From: Antarctobacter sediminis
GTDB taxonomy: Bacteria > Pseudomonadota > Alphaproteobacteria > Rhodobacterales > Rhodobacteraceae
Reading direction: 5' to 3'
Assembly: GCF_019218285.1 (NCBI RefSeq)
Contig: NZ_JAHUZG010000001.1
Span: 372,001 to 436,000 of the forward strand
Length of the DNA: 64,000 nucleotides
A program made the position numbers and the translations under genes. The notes below the pieces were generated by a model. The model saw nothing but the letters and a program-made list of their open reading frames with translations. It was not told the origin of the DNA and did not search any database. Positions 18,522 through 26,794 of the stretch are shown piece after piece. Position 1 is the stretch's first letter; each line of letters opens with the position of its first letter.

Positions 18522-19192
18522 TGCCGCAGTCCCTGTCGCCGTTTCGTCGCATGGGGGCCGGTCTGGTTGCCGCCTGCCTCTGGACGGGCGGACCCGCCCC
18601 GGCGCATCCGCATGTCTTTGTCGATGGTGGCGTGGACTTCCTTCTGGGCGAGGGGCCAAGCTTGCAGGCGATCGAGATCACGTGGCTCTACGATGCCTTT
18701 GAAACGCTCTACATTCTCTCCTCCCATGGGTTGGAGTTGAATGCCAAGGGGGAACTGAGCGAGGACGACCGCCAAAAGCTGATCGCCTATCGCAGCCAAT
18801 GGCCTGCGGATTTCGACGGCTCGGCGCATCTTGCCCTTGGCGGCCAGACCGTCGACTTGCAATGGCCAAGGGCGCTGGACGCGCGGTTGCGGGACGGCCG
18901 ACTGGAAATCCGCTTTACCCGCGATCTTGAGGAACCGTTGGACCTGAGCGGGCGGACGTTGGACGTAGGGTTTTACGAATCCACCTATTTCTTTGCCTTC
19001 TCCGTCACCCAGCCGCCCCGGATCACCGGTACCACAAAGGGCTGTGACGCGCGTGTCGTTCCATTCAACGCCGATGCGGAAACCGCTGCCTTGAAGGCCA
19101 CGCTCCGACAGTTGAGCCGCGAGGAAACCCCCGACATTGCCAATGTTGGCGCGTTGTTTGCCGACAGGATTGCACTGCAATGCGGATCCTGA
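18521..19192 (+). CDS. DUF1007 exported protein, candidate periplasmic metal-binding partner of the NicO permease
   Basis: This 223-residue protein has a signal peptide (residues 1 to about 28; hydrophobic GAGLVAACLWTGG, cleavage near PAPA). The mature form begins HPHVFVDGG, a His-containing N-terminus typical of DUF1007, the presumed periplasmic part of a metal transport system. The start overlaps the preceding stop (TGATG), and the end overlaps the NicO-like gene by 13 nt. In this family the mature N-terminal histidines are thought to bind the metal handed to the permease. Zinc is inferred here from Zur control. Confidence 0.75.
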   Translation: MPQSLSPFRRMGAGLVAACLWTGGPAPAHPHVFVDGGVDFLLGEGPSLQAIEITWLYDAFETLYILSSHGLELNAKGELSEDDRQKLIAYRSQWPADFDGSAHLALGGQTVDLQWPRALDARLRDGRLEIRFTRDLEEPLDLSGRTLDVGFYESTYFFAFSVTQPPRITGTTKGCDARVVPFNADAETAALKATLRQLSREETPDIANVGALFADRIALQCGS

Positions 19193-20079
19193 GCGTATCC
19201 GCGTTGATCGTTGCGTTGGTGGTCGGGCTGTTTCTCAGCCTTGATCTGTCAACCGTAGCCGCTTGGGCGGTCGATCAGCAGCGCGGTTTCCAGAACCAGA
19301 TGGCCGGGGCCATTCGGGCCTTGCGGGCCGATCAACCGGGCGCGTGGCTGGCGTTGATGGGGGCTGCCGGGGCCTATGGATTTGTCCACGCGGTCGGACC
19401 GGGTCATGGCAAGTACATGATCGGCGGTGTCGGGCTGGGATCAGCTGTCTCGGCGCCGCGCCTGTTGGGGATCGCGCTGGTGTCCAGTCTTGCGCAGGCG
19501 CTTTGGGCGGTCACGCTGGTTTATGGCGGGTTCTTCCTGCTCGAACTTACCGCGGCCCAGATGACCGTACTGGCCGAGGATGTCCTTGCCCCGGCCAGCT
19601 ATCTGGCGATCTGCGCGGTGGGGGTGATCCTTGCGGGGCGGGGCCTGCGCCGTTTGGCCCGGCCCGTGGCACCTGTGGCTGCTGGGCACGCGGCGCATGA
19701 CCACGAACACGGCCATGAATGCGCCTGTCACAGTCACGGCCCTTCACCTGAACAGGTGGCTGGCCTGCGGTCAATGCGCGAGGCAATGGCGCTGATTGCC
19801 AGCATTGCGATCCGCCCCTGTACCGGGGCGATCTTTCTACTGGTGATTGCCTGGCAGATGGACATCCGTACTGCGGGAGCGGCGGCTGTGGTGGTCATGG
19901 GGCTGGGCACTGCCGGACTGACCAGCCTTGTTGCAGTGTCGAGCGTTGCCGCACGCGGGCTAGCTTTTTCCTCGATGGGGCCGACCCGCGCACTTCCCTT
20001 GGTCTATGCGCTGGCACAGGTGAGCGCGGGTGCCGCGATCATCTGGATCAGTCTTGTGATGCTGCGGGTGGCGTTGTGA
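19180..20079 (+). CDS. NicO/RcnA-like divalent metal permease
   Basis: This 299-residue membrane protein with about six helices belongs to the NicO/RcnA family. The family motif is HAVGPGHGKYMIGG (about residues 69-82), and a His-rich cytosolic loop is present at about residues 168-188 (HAAHDHEHGHECACHSHG). The second conserved block is SIAIRPCTGAIFLL. RcnA itself exports nickel and cobalt, but this copy sits in a Zur-controlled operon with DUF1007, so zinc uptake, or movement of a substituting metal, is more likely than nickel export. Direction and substrate cannot be settled from sequence. Confidence 0.75.
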   Translation: MRILSVSALIVALVVGLFLSLDLSTVAAWAVDQQRGFQNQMAGAIRALRADQPGAWLALMGAAGAYGFVHAVGPGHGKYMIGGVGLGSAVSAPRLLGIALVSSLAQALWAVTLVYGGFFLLELTAAQMTVLAEDVLAPASYLAICAVGVILAGRGLRRLARPVAPVAAGHAAHDHEHGHECACHSHGPSPEQVAGLRSMREAMALIASIAIRPCTGAIFLLVIAWQMDIRTAGAAAVVVMGLGTAGLTSLVAVSSVAARGLAFSSMGPTRALPLVYALAQVSAGAAIIWISLVMLRVAL

Positions 20080-20190
20080 CGGCCCGGCAGGGGGCAGCGG
20101 TGCGGCAGCACGAATCCTGCGCCACCGCGAAATCGCTGTCGGTCTTGCGAACCCGTCTTGCCGGGTCCGGCAATACCGGCTAGGCCTGTC

Positions 20191-20380
20191 GATGCTTTCG
20201 GTTCCGCGCCACGCGGATGAAATGGGAACACGGTGCGGCCCCTTGAACAGGGGCCAATGCCGAGGCTGCCCTCGCAACTGTAAGCGGCGAGCATGTCGCC
20301 CGATCCACTGGCCCATTGGCCGGGAAGGGGGCGCACTGCATCCGAGCCGCAAGCCAGGAGACCTGCCGCAAGCAACAACC
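20191..20380 (+). promoter_or_regulatory. Cobalamin riboswitch (adenosylcobalamin type)
   Basis: The leader contains the hallmarks of the B12 riboswitch: GGATGAAATGGGAACACGGTG (20215-20235, read in two parts), a GCAACTGTAAGCGG segment, and the B12 box AGCCAGGAGACCTGCC (20351-20366). It lies upstream of a luciferase-like monooxygenase and a BtuFCD-type importer, so cobalamin would lower their expression. After the aptamer a GCCGG/CCGGC hairpin (20386-20405) stands directly before an AAGGGGGA ribosome site and is a candidate expression platform. Confidence 0.9.
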
Positions 20381-20416
20381 AAACCGCCGGACGAGGTGTG
20401 CCGGCAAGGGGGAAAC

Positions 20417-20494
20417 ATGTATTCAGGCATCACGCCTGTTCGTCCTGCGCTTATTGTCGGCTCCGATGTCCGGGGGGCGCCCGGTGGCTGTTGA
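20417..20494 (+). CDS. 25-residue ORF behind the cobalamin riboswitch
   Basis: An ATG at 20417 follows the best ribosome site in the leader (AAGGGGGA, 20406-20413) and opens a 25-codon frame that ends at 20494. It overlaps the start of the monooxygenase gene in another frame. The product is MYSGITPVRPALIVGSDVRG and five more residues, with no recognised family. It may be the element whose translation the riboswitch controls, with the monooxygenase coupled to it; or it may be spurious. Confidence 0.4.
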   Translation: MYSGITPVRPALIVGSDVRGAPGGC

Positions 20495-21542
20495 GGCCGC
20501 GCGCGGGCTGCGGTTCGATCTTGCGGGTTTTGCGCGCGATGGAGCGCTGGGGGATCATGGCGCGCTGATGCGGCTGGTCGAAACGGCCGATCAGCAGGGC
20601 TTTGGCGGGATCTGGTTCAACGAGTTTCACTTTCGCCGCACTGGTTTGCCTTATCCGCATACCCTGCTGCTAGGGGCCGAAATCCTTGCCCGGACCGAAA
20701 GGTTGCGGTTTGGCACCTCGGTGATGGTTCTGCCGCTGCATCATCCGCTGATGTTGGCCGAGCAGATCGCGCAACTGGATCACCAAAGCGCTGGCCGCGT
20801 GGATGTGGGGATCGGGCGCGGCACCGAACCGGCGACCTTCGACGCCCTTGGCATCGACCGGGCCGCGGCCCGGCCTCGCTTTGCCGAGGCGCTGGACATC
20901 ATGTTGCGGGCCTGGACAACGGGGCGTGTCGCCTCGGATGGTCCGGAATGGGTCTTTGCAGAGACAGAGGTTGGCCCGCCGCCGGTGCAGCGCCCGCATC
21001 CGCCTGTTTTCGTGGCCGGTGTCTCGACCGAGACCGTGGCCATCGCGGCGCGTCTCCGGTTGCCCTTGCTGCTGAGCCTCGAGCCAAACGAGGCGCGACA
21101 GATTCCCGTGTTTCGGCAGGCGTTGCATGAGGCAGGCGCGGGGCCAGGGCCGATGGCGGCTTCGTCGCTGTCGCGCTACGTGCTGGTTGCGGCAAGCCGC
21201 GACACCGCCCTTGCGGCGCTGGACCGCCTGACCGAACGGCTGAATCGTCGCCGCGCCCAGCGGGCTGTGCAACAGGGGCAAAAGCCGCCCAAAACCCGCG
21301 ACCGGGCCGAGATGCTGGCCGACTACGCCATTGCGGGCACGCCCCAAGATTGCTGTCGCCAGATCAAGGCGCTGATCGCCCGGACCGGTTGCTGCAACCT
21401 GCGCTGTCTCTTTGATGCCAATGGCCTGATCCCGCTGCCCGAGGCGCAGGCCGCCATGGCGTTGTTCTCGGCCGAGGTCATGCCGGCCTTTGCCGGATAC
21501 GCCTTGCCACCCGTTCCCGGTTTTATGCCCGAAAGGACCTGA
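20466..21542 (+). CDS. Luciferase-like (LLM class) flavin-dependent monooxygenase
   Basis: This 358-residue protein has the bacterial luciferase-like TIM-barrel pattern: GFGGIWFNEFHF near the N-terminus, LRFGTSVMVLPLHHPLMLAEQ, and the family loop GRVDVGIGRGTEPATFDALGID. Such enzymes use reduced flavin supplied by a reductase and O2. It is the first sizeable gene behind a cobalamin riboswitch and lies 3 nt from the btuF-like gene, which suggests a role in corrinoid or related metabolism rather than light emission. The start is uncertain: the ATG at 20466 has no good ribosome site, and the GTG at 20484 has GGGGGG before it. Part of its start overlaps the 25-codon ORF. Confidence 0.75.
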   Translation: MSGGRPVAVEAARGLRFDLAGFARDGALGDHGALMRLVETADQQGFGGIWFNEFHFRRTGLPYPHTLLLGAEILARTERLRFGTSVMVLPLHHPLMLAEQIAQLDHQSAGRVDVGIGRGTEPATFDALGIDRAAARPRFAEALDIMLRAWTTGRVASDGPEWVFAETEVGPPPVQRPHPPVFVAGVSTETVAIAARLRLPLLLSLEPNEARQIPVFRQALHEAGAGPGPMAASSLSRYVLVAASRDTALAALDRLTERLNRRRAQRAVQQGQKPPKTRDRAEMLADYAIAGTPQDCCRQIKALIARTGCCNLRCLFDANGLIPLPEAQAAMALFSAEVMPAFAGYALPPVPGFMPERT

Positions 21543-21545
21543 CCC

Positions 21546-22520
21546 ATGAAATCCGCCCTGTTCCTCTCTGCCGCGCTGCTTTTGGCGGCCCCGATGGCCT
21601 TGGCCGAAGAGCACTATCCCTACACCGATGAAAACTGCGGCGTGACGACGATTTACGAGGCCGCGCCCGAACGTGCCGTGACCCTGTCGAACAATGCCAC
21701 CGAGATGATGTTGGCGCTGGGGTTGGAACGCCACATGGCGGGCACCTCCTACATGGCCAATCTTGCCATCAGCCCACGCTATGCCGAGGCCTATGCCTCG
21801 GTCCCGGTTCTGTCGCCCCTGGTGGCCACGACCGAACAACTGATCGATGTCGAGGCTGATTTCGTCTATGCGGGCTACCCCGACGGCTTCAGCGAGAAAC
21901 GCCACACCCGCGACCAGTTGCATGACCTTGGGATGAAGACGCGGTTGAACACCGAGGGGTGCAACCTTGGCAAATATGGCTTCGACGAACTGTACGCCGA
22001 GATCCGCTCGCTGGCGGGCATCTTTGGCGTGCCCGAGCGCGGCGAGCACCTGATCGCAGGGATTTCTGCGCGGGTCGCAGAGGTGGAAGCGCGTCTTTCC
22101 GGGGTCGAACCGGTTCCCGTTTTCATCTTCAATGGCGGGCAGGATACCCCGCGCGCCGTTCTGGGCAACACCATGCTCAGCCATGTGGTCGCACGCGCCG
22201 GAGGCAGGAATATCCTTGGCCATGTGGACAACCGCTATGGCAGCACCTCGTGGGAGCAACTGGTGGCCGAGGCGCCGGAACACATCGTGGTCTTTTACTC
22301 GGGCACGGCCAGCGGCAAGGTGGTCGACGATCCCGACGCCGCCATCGGGCAGGCCCGGATCGCGAGCCTGCGGGCCAATCCGATCATCGCGCAGGTTCCT
22401 GCGGTGGCAAAAGGCAACTACGTGACCGTTTCCTCGGTCATCGGTCAGCCCGGACCCAGTTCGGTCGATGCCCTGGAAAAGCTGGCGCGGGCCTTTCACC
22501 CCGAGGCCTTTGCCGAGTAG
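21546..22520 (+). CDS. btuF: ABC transporter substrate-binding protein, probable cobalamin (BtuF-like)
   Basis: This 324-residue periplasmic binding protein of the vitamin B12/iron-chelate class (cluster A-II) has a clear signal peptide (residues 1-20, cut after ALA). It shows the two-lobed helical-linker pattern, with PERAVTLSNNATEMMLALGLERHMAGTS in the first lobe and NILGHVDNRYGSTSWEQLVA in the second. Position behind a cobalamin riboswitch supports a corrinoid ligand. Iron-siderophore binding proteins share the fold, so the regulatory element is the deciding evidence. Confidence 0.75.
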   Translation: MKSALFLSAALLLAAPMALAEEHYPYTDENCGVTTIYEAAPERAVTLSNNATEMMLALGLERHMAGTSYMANLAISPRYAEAYASVPVLSPLVATTEQLIDVEADFVYAGYPDGFSEKRHTRDQLHDLGMKTRLNTEGCNLGKYGFDELYAEIRSLAGIFGVPERGEHLIAGISARVAEVEARLSGVEPVPVFIFNGGQDTPRAVLGNTMLSHVVARAGGRNILGHVDNRYGSTSWEQLVAEAPEHIVVFYSGTASGKVVDDPDAAIGQARIASLRANPIIAQVPAVAKGNYVTVSSVIGQPGPSSVDALEKLARAFHPEAFAE

Positions 22521-22529
22521 GCGCCAGAG

Positions 22530-23690
22530 ATGCGTGACGACATCGATCAAGAGGCCATAAGGCGCGCGGCGCTGTTGCAGGTCCTGCGCAGCCCGGCGCC
22601 CGACCGGCAAGACCGCTCGACAGCGGGGCGGGCGGCTGGCGTTCGGGCGGGCCATGGCCGGTTTCTTGCCGTCACCGGCGGTGTCGTCGCGTTGCTATCG
22701 GGATTGGCGCTGGCCGGGCTGATGATTGGGTCGGTCGCCATCCCGGCACCACAAGCGCTGGCCATACTGCTGCACTGGCTGTCGGCGGGCTGGTTGATAG
22801 AGCCGGACTGGCGCGCGGCGCATGAGATCATCATCGTGCAGACTCGCATCCCGCGGGTGATCCTTGCCGGCGTCGTCGGGGCCAGCCTTGGGGTGTCCGG
22901 GATGGTGATACAGGCCATCGTGCGCAATCCTCTGGCGGGTCCGTCGATCCTTGGCGTTTCTTCCGGGGCGGCTACCGGGGCAGTGGTGGTCATGCGCTTT
23001 GGTCTGGTGGTCGTGGGGGCCTTTACCTTGCATCTGGCGGCGTTCCTTGGCGGGTTGGCGGCGCTGATGACCGTGTTCTGGATCGCCCGGACCGGCGGCC
23101 AGATGACCCCGACGCGGCTGGTGCTGGCCGGTATCGCGCTTGGCGCGGTGCTCAGCGCGCTGACCAGTCTTCTGGTTCTGACCTCACCGGACCCGCAACT
23201 GGCGGCGCGGGTACTGTTCTGGACGCTCGGCGGCTTTGGCTCGGCCCAGTGGAAGCTCTTGCTCCTGCCGGTGATTGCCCTGACGCTGGGGCTGGCGGTG
23301 ATGCTGGCGCAGTCGCGGCGCTTGAACCTGTTGATGGCGGGCGACGAAAGTGCCGTCGCGCTGGGGCTTGATGTCGAAAGTTTTCGCCGCAGGATGTTCC
23401 TGCTGACCGCCGCCTTGACCGGTGTCACCGTGGCCCTGTCCGGGGTGATCGGATTCGTCGGCCTGATCATGCCGCATATCGTGCGCCTGCTGGTGGGGGC
23501 GGACCACCGCCGGGCCTTGCCGCTGGTGGCGCTGGCGGGGGCAAGCTTTACGATCGCGGCCGATCTTGTGGCCCGTTCGATCATCGCGCCGATCGAACTG
23601 CCGGTTGGGATCGTCACCGCCCTTGTGGGGGGGCCGTTCTTTATCTGGTTGCTGCGCCGTGATGCCCGGCGGTTGGTGGGTACGGGATGA
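22530..23690 (+). CDS. btuC: FecCD/BtuC-type ABC transporter permease
   Basis: This 386-residue permease has about ten membrane helices and family blocks such as TRIPRVILAGVVGASLGVSG, NPLAGPSILGVSSGAA, and GVIGFVGLIMPHIVRLLVGADHR near the C-terminus, the site that contacts the ATPase. It has a hydrophilic N-terminal extension of about 45 residues before the first helix, longer than usual; the start may therefore lie downstream of 22530. Next to BtuF- and BtuD-like genes under B12 control, it most likely carries corrinoids across the inner membrane. Confidence 0.8.
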   Translation: MRDDIDQEAIRRAALLQVLRSPAPDRQDRSTAGRAAGVRAGHGRFLAVTGGVVALLSGLALAGLMIGSVAIPAPQALAILLHWLSAGWLIEPDWRAAHEIIIVQTRIPRVILAGVVGASLGVSGMVIQAIVRNPLAGPSILGVSSGAATGAVVVMRFGLVVVGAFTLHLAAFLGGLAALMTVFWIARTGGQMTPTRLVLAGIALGAVLSALTSLLVLTSPDPQLAARVLFWTLGGFGSAQWKLLLLPVIALTLGLAVMLAQSRRLNLLMAGDESAVALGLDVESFRRRMFLLTAALTGVTVALSGVIGFVGLIMPHIVRLLVGADHRRALPLVALAGASFTIAADLVARSIIAPIELPVGIVTALVGGPFFIWLLRRDARRLVGTG

Positions 23691-24457
23691 TCCTGCCGGG
23701 ACGCCTGAGGATCGAAAACCTCTGCCTGACCGCCGGTCGCGCGGCGCTGGTCCGCGATGTCAGCCTTGATGTTGCCCCGGGCGAAATGCTGGGCGTTCTT
23801 GGTCCGAACGGGGCGGGCAAATCCTCGCTCCTGCGCACGGTCTACCGGATGAGCCGTCCCGACAGCGGGCGCGTTCTGATAGATGACGAGGATGTCTGGC
23901 ACAGGTCTTCTGCATGGGTTGCCCAGCGCGTCGGTGCCGTCCTGCAAGACATGCCGGCGGAGTTCCCGCTGACGGTGCGGGACGTGGTGGCCATGGGCCG
24001 GTCCGCGCACAAAGCGCTGTTGGCGGCGGATACAGCCCATGACATCGACCTGATTGATGCGGCGCTGGCCTTGCAACATCTGACCGATATGCAGGACCGC
24101 GCCTTTGGGACCTTGTCGGGCGGCGAACGCCAGCGCGTGCTATTGGCCCGGGCGCTGGTTCAGCAGCCACGGGTTCTGGTTCTGGACGAACCGACCAATC
24201 ATCTCGACATTCGGTATCAACTGTCACTGCTGCGCTTCGTGCGCGAGATCGGCGTGACCGTGATCGCGGCCCTGCATGACCTCAACCTTGCGGCGATGTT
24301 CTGTGACCGGCTGTGCCTGATGGACAAGGGGCGCGTGTTGGCCACGGGGCGGCCCCATGAGGTTCTGACACAGGAAAACCTGTCGCGCGTCTATGGCATC
24401 GAAACCCTGATCCAGAGGCACCCGACCACGGGATCGGTCTGGGTCTTCCCTGTCTAG
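23687..24457 (+). CDS. btuD: ABC transporter ATP-binding protein (BtuD/FecE-like)
   Basis: This 256-residue nucleotide-binding subunit has Walker A GPNGAGKSSLLR (about residues 38-49), signature LSGGERQRVLLARAL, Walker B VLVLDEPTNHLD and a switch His in AALHDLNLAA. It overlaps the permease gene by 4 nt. It completes the cobalamin-type importer BtuCDF. No outer-membrane BtuB receptor is in the window. Confidence 0.85.
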   Translation: MILPGRLRIENLCLTAGRAALVRDVSLDVAPGEMLGVLGPNGAGKSSLLRTVYRMSRPDSGRVLIDDEDVWHRSSAWVAQRVGAVLQDMPAEFPLTVRDVVAMGRSAHKALLAADTAHDIDLIDAALALQHLTDMQDRAFGTLSGGERQRVLLARALVQQPRVLVLDEPTNHLDIRYQLSLLRFVREIGVTVIAALHDLNLAAMFCDRLCLMDKGRVLATGRPHEVLTQENLSRVYGIETLIQRHPTTGSVWVFPV

Positions 24458-24527
24458 GTCGGTTTTGCCAGCCATGCCGGGCAAAGCCCGTCCAGAGGGG
24501 GATTTCCTGCGTCGCGCAGTTGCCATG

Positions 24528-24557
24528 TTGTAAAGACAGGGAAAAACCCCGCATATT
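24528..24557 (+). promoter_or_regulatory. Possible promoter of the HMG-CoA reductase operon
   Basis: TTGTAA (24528-24533) and CATATT (24552-24557) are 18 nt apart and about 65 nt before the HMG-CoA reductase start, after a small CGGGC-AAA-GCCCG hairpin (24478-24490) that may end the upstream transcript. The match to a sigma-70-like promoter is only fair. Confidence 0.3.
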
Positions 24558-24623
24558 GTGGGCCAAGGCCACGGTCCCGCACATCCGGCGGGCGGTGGCG
24601 TCACAGACCTTGGACCGCGCCGC

Positions 24624-25883
24624 ATGATCGTACCCTTTCACGTCTCGGAAATGTTGCGGCGCGTGCGTCAGCGGATCACGCAAAGCGGGGGGCTGCCGGG
24701 AACCGTTCCGCACAAGGACAAGGGGCGCAACCTGCGGATTTCTCCCAAGGTGACGGAACAGACGGTTGCGCGCCTGCACCGGGATCTGGCGCTGGACGCG
24801 GGGGTTCGGGACAGGCTCTTTGATGATCAGACACGCGCTGACCTTTCGCACTATGCAGCCAATATCGAAAACATGATCGGCACGGTTTCGATTCCGGTCG
24901 GGGTGATCGGTCCGCTACGGATCAACGGAGTGAACGCCGATGGCGACTATCCCGTGCCGCTGGCCACATCCGAGGCGGCGCTGGTCGCCTCCTATGGGCG
25001 CGGTGCAAAGGCGGCCAACAGGGCGGGCGGCATCAGCACCGCGGTCCTCTACGAAGGCGTGCTGCGCAGCCCGGCCTTTGTCTTTGACACGCTGGTCGAG
25101 GCCGGACAATTCGTCGATTGGGTCGTGTCCGATGTGGAGGCATTGAAACAGCGCGCCGAGGCGACCACCGCCCATGGCAAACTGGTGTCGCTGGAACCGG
25201 TGATCGACAATAACGTGGTCTTTCTGTTGTGCCGGTTCACCACGGGCGACGCGGCGGGTCAGAACATGGTGACATTGGCCACGGATGCGCTGTGCCGCCA
25301 TATCGCCGATCGCTGCCCGTTCCGCCCGCGCCACTGGTATGTCGAGGGCAATTTCTCGGGTGACAAGAAGGCGTCGGCCCTTGGCATGATCACCGGGCGC
25401 GGGCGCAAGGTCAGCTCCTCTGTCGTCCTGCCGCCCGAGGTGGTCGAAACCCTGTTGGGCACCAGCATAGACGCAATGCTGGATTATGGCCGCGTGGCGA
25501 ACCTTGGGGCGCTGCTTTCAGGGCAGTTCGGGGCACAGGCGCATTTCGCCAATGCGCTGGCCGCGCTTTACATTGCCACCGGGCAGGATGCCGCCTGCGT
25601 GGCCGAAAGCGCCGTGGGCTTTACCCGGATGGAACGCCGCGACGCGGGGCTGTTCTGTTCTGTCACCATGCCCTCGATCCTTGTGGGCACTGTCGGCGGC
25701 GGCACCGGGTTGCCAACCCAATCCGCCTGCCTTCAGATGATGGGTCTGAAGGGCGCGGGCCATGGCGAAACGCTGGCCGAGATCGTCGCCGCGACCTGTC
25801 TTTGCGGCGAGATCTCTATCGTGGCGGCCATGGCCTCGGGCAGTTTCGTGTCCGCCCATGAAAAGCTGGCGCGGCTGCGATGA
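24624..25883 (+). CDS. Hydroxymethylglutaryl-CoA reductase
   Basis: This 419-residue protein is an HMG-CoA reductase of the class I (biosynthetic, NADPH) type without the eukaryotic membrane part. Signatures in order are ENMIGTVSIPVGVIGPL, the catalytic Glu in ATSEAALVAS, the Lys in GNFSGDKKAS, the Asp in GQDAACVAES, and the catalytic His in SFVSAHEKL close to the C-terminus. It makes mevalonate. Roseobacters normally make isoprenoids by the MEP route, and no other mevalonate-pathway enzyme is encoded here, so mevalonate may itself be a building block. It overlaps the UbiA-like gene by 4 nt. The ATG at 24624 has no strong ribosome site, so the exact start is open. Confidence 0.85.
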   Translation: MIVPFHVSEMLRRVRQRITQSGGLPGTVPHKDKGRNLRISPKVTEQTVARLHRDLALDAGVRDRLFDDQTRADLSHYAANIENMIGTVSIPVGVIGPLRINGVNADGDYPVPLATSEAALVASYGRGAKAANRAGGISTAVLYEGVLRSPAFVFDTLVEAGQFVDWVVSDVEALKQRAEATTAHGKLVSLEPVIDNNVVFLLCRFTTGDAAGQNMVTLATDALCRHIADRCPFRPRHWYVEGNFSGDKKASALGMITGRGRKVSSSVVLPPEVVETLLGTSIDAMLDYGRVANLGALLSGQFGAQAHFANALAALYIATGQDAACVAESAVGFTRMERRDAGLFCSVTMPSILVGTVGGGTGLPTQSACLQMMGLKGAGHGETLAEIVAATCLCGEISIVAAMASGSFVSAHEKLARLR

Positions 25884-26794
25884 CAGGCTGGCAGCGGTTC
25901 CTGATCTACCAGAAAGAGCGCTTCCCGCTTGCCAAGACCGCGCCGTTGTTGGCGGTGTTTTCCGGTGCCAGCATCACCTTTTCGGCGGTTCTGGCGGACC
26001 GGCCGCTGCCGGGGGCGGGCCAGTATGCCGCCGGTTTCCTGATCGCGATGATCCTGTTCTTCCAGATGCGCGCCGCCGATGAATGGAAGGACCGCGAGAT
26101 CGACAGGCTCTACCGGCCCGAACGGCCGATCCCGCGCGGGCTGGTCAGGCTGCACACGGTGCTATGGGCGGCGGTTGTCCTGATGCCGGTCGCGGGGCTG
26201 GCGGCTGTCGGCATCGGCTGGGGTGTGCTTGCCCTTTTGCTGATGACTTGGCTTTGGCTGGCGGCGATGACGGTTGAATTCGGCGCGCCGGAATGGCTGC
26301 GCAACCGGATGCTGATCTATCTGGCCAGCCATATGATGATCATGCCGATCATGGACTTGCTGCTGACCGGGATCGAATGGGTGGGGCAGGGCGGTCCCGC
26401 ACCGGGTCTATGGCTGTTCCTTGCGCTGTCCTTCGTCAACGGCTGCGTGCTGGAAATCGGGCGCAAGACATGGGCACCCGAGGCCGAGCGGAAAGGCGTG
26501 GAAAGCTATTCCGCGCTTTGGGGTCCGGCGCGCAGCGCGTGGATCTGGTTGGGCTTGGTGGCACTGGCCGCGCTGTTGCTTTGTGGCGTGGGCATTGCCT
26601 TGGACGCGATCTGGCCGCTGGCGGCTGTGGCGCTGGTGGGGCTGTCCGGTGCGGCGGGTGTCGCGATTGGCTTTGCCCGCGCGCCCAGCGTCAGGGGCCA
26701 AAGCCGTCTGGACGCGGCGGCGGGGCTTTGGGTTCTGATCTGCTACGCGGCGGCGGGCTTTCTGCCGTTGATGCTGCGCGGGGTGACATCATGA
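25880..26794 (+). CDS. UbiA-superfamily membrane prenyltransferase-like protein
   Basis: This 304-residue protein with about eight membrane helices resembles UbiA prenyltransferases. The first acidic motif is Asp67-x3-Asp71-x3-Asp75 (ADEWKDREID), followed by the family's PERPIPRG. The second motif is degenerate: GRKTWAPEAERKG replaces the usual DxxxD, so magnesium-diphosphate binding may differ, or the donor may not be a normal prenyl diphosphate. It overlaps its neighbours on both sides by 4 nt. A role in joining an isoprenoid or lipid chain to a polar acceptor within this operon is an inference. Confidence 0.7.
   Translation: MTGWQRFLIYQKERFPLAKTAPLLAVFSGASITFSAVLADRPLPGAGQYAAGFLIAMILFFQMRAADEWKDREIDRLYRPERPIPRGLVRLHTVLWAAVVLMPVAGLAAVGIGWGVLALLLMTWLWLAAMTVEFGAPEWLRNRMLIYLASHMMIMPIMDLLLTGIEWVGQGGPAPGLWLFLALSFVNGCVLEIGRKTWAPEAERKGVESYSALWGPARSAWIWLGLVALAALLLCGVGIALDAIWPLAAVALVGLSGAAGVAIGFARAPSVRGQSRLDAAAGLWVLICYAAAGFLPLMLRGVTS

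Noticed and set aside
20158-20173. TTGCCGG-GT-CCGGCAA palindrome upstream of the cobalamin riboswitch
   Set aside because: It could be an operator or terminator stem, but it has a 2-nt loop, no T-run and no match to a known regulator site, so it is not listed as a feature.
20670-22655. 661-codon minus-strand frame across the monooxygenase and btuF-like genes
   Set aside because: It crosses two clear plus-strand genes and has no recognisable domain; its composition (Gly, Arg, His, Gln-rich) is that of an antisense shadow.
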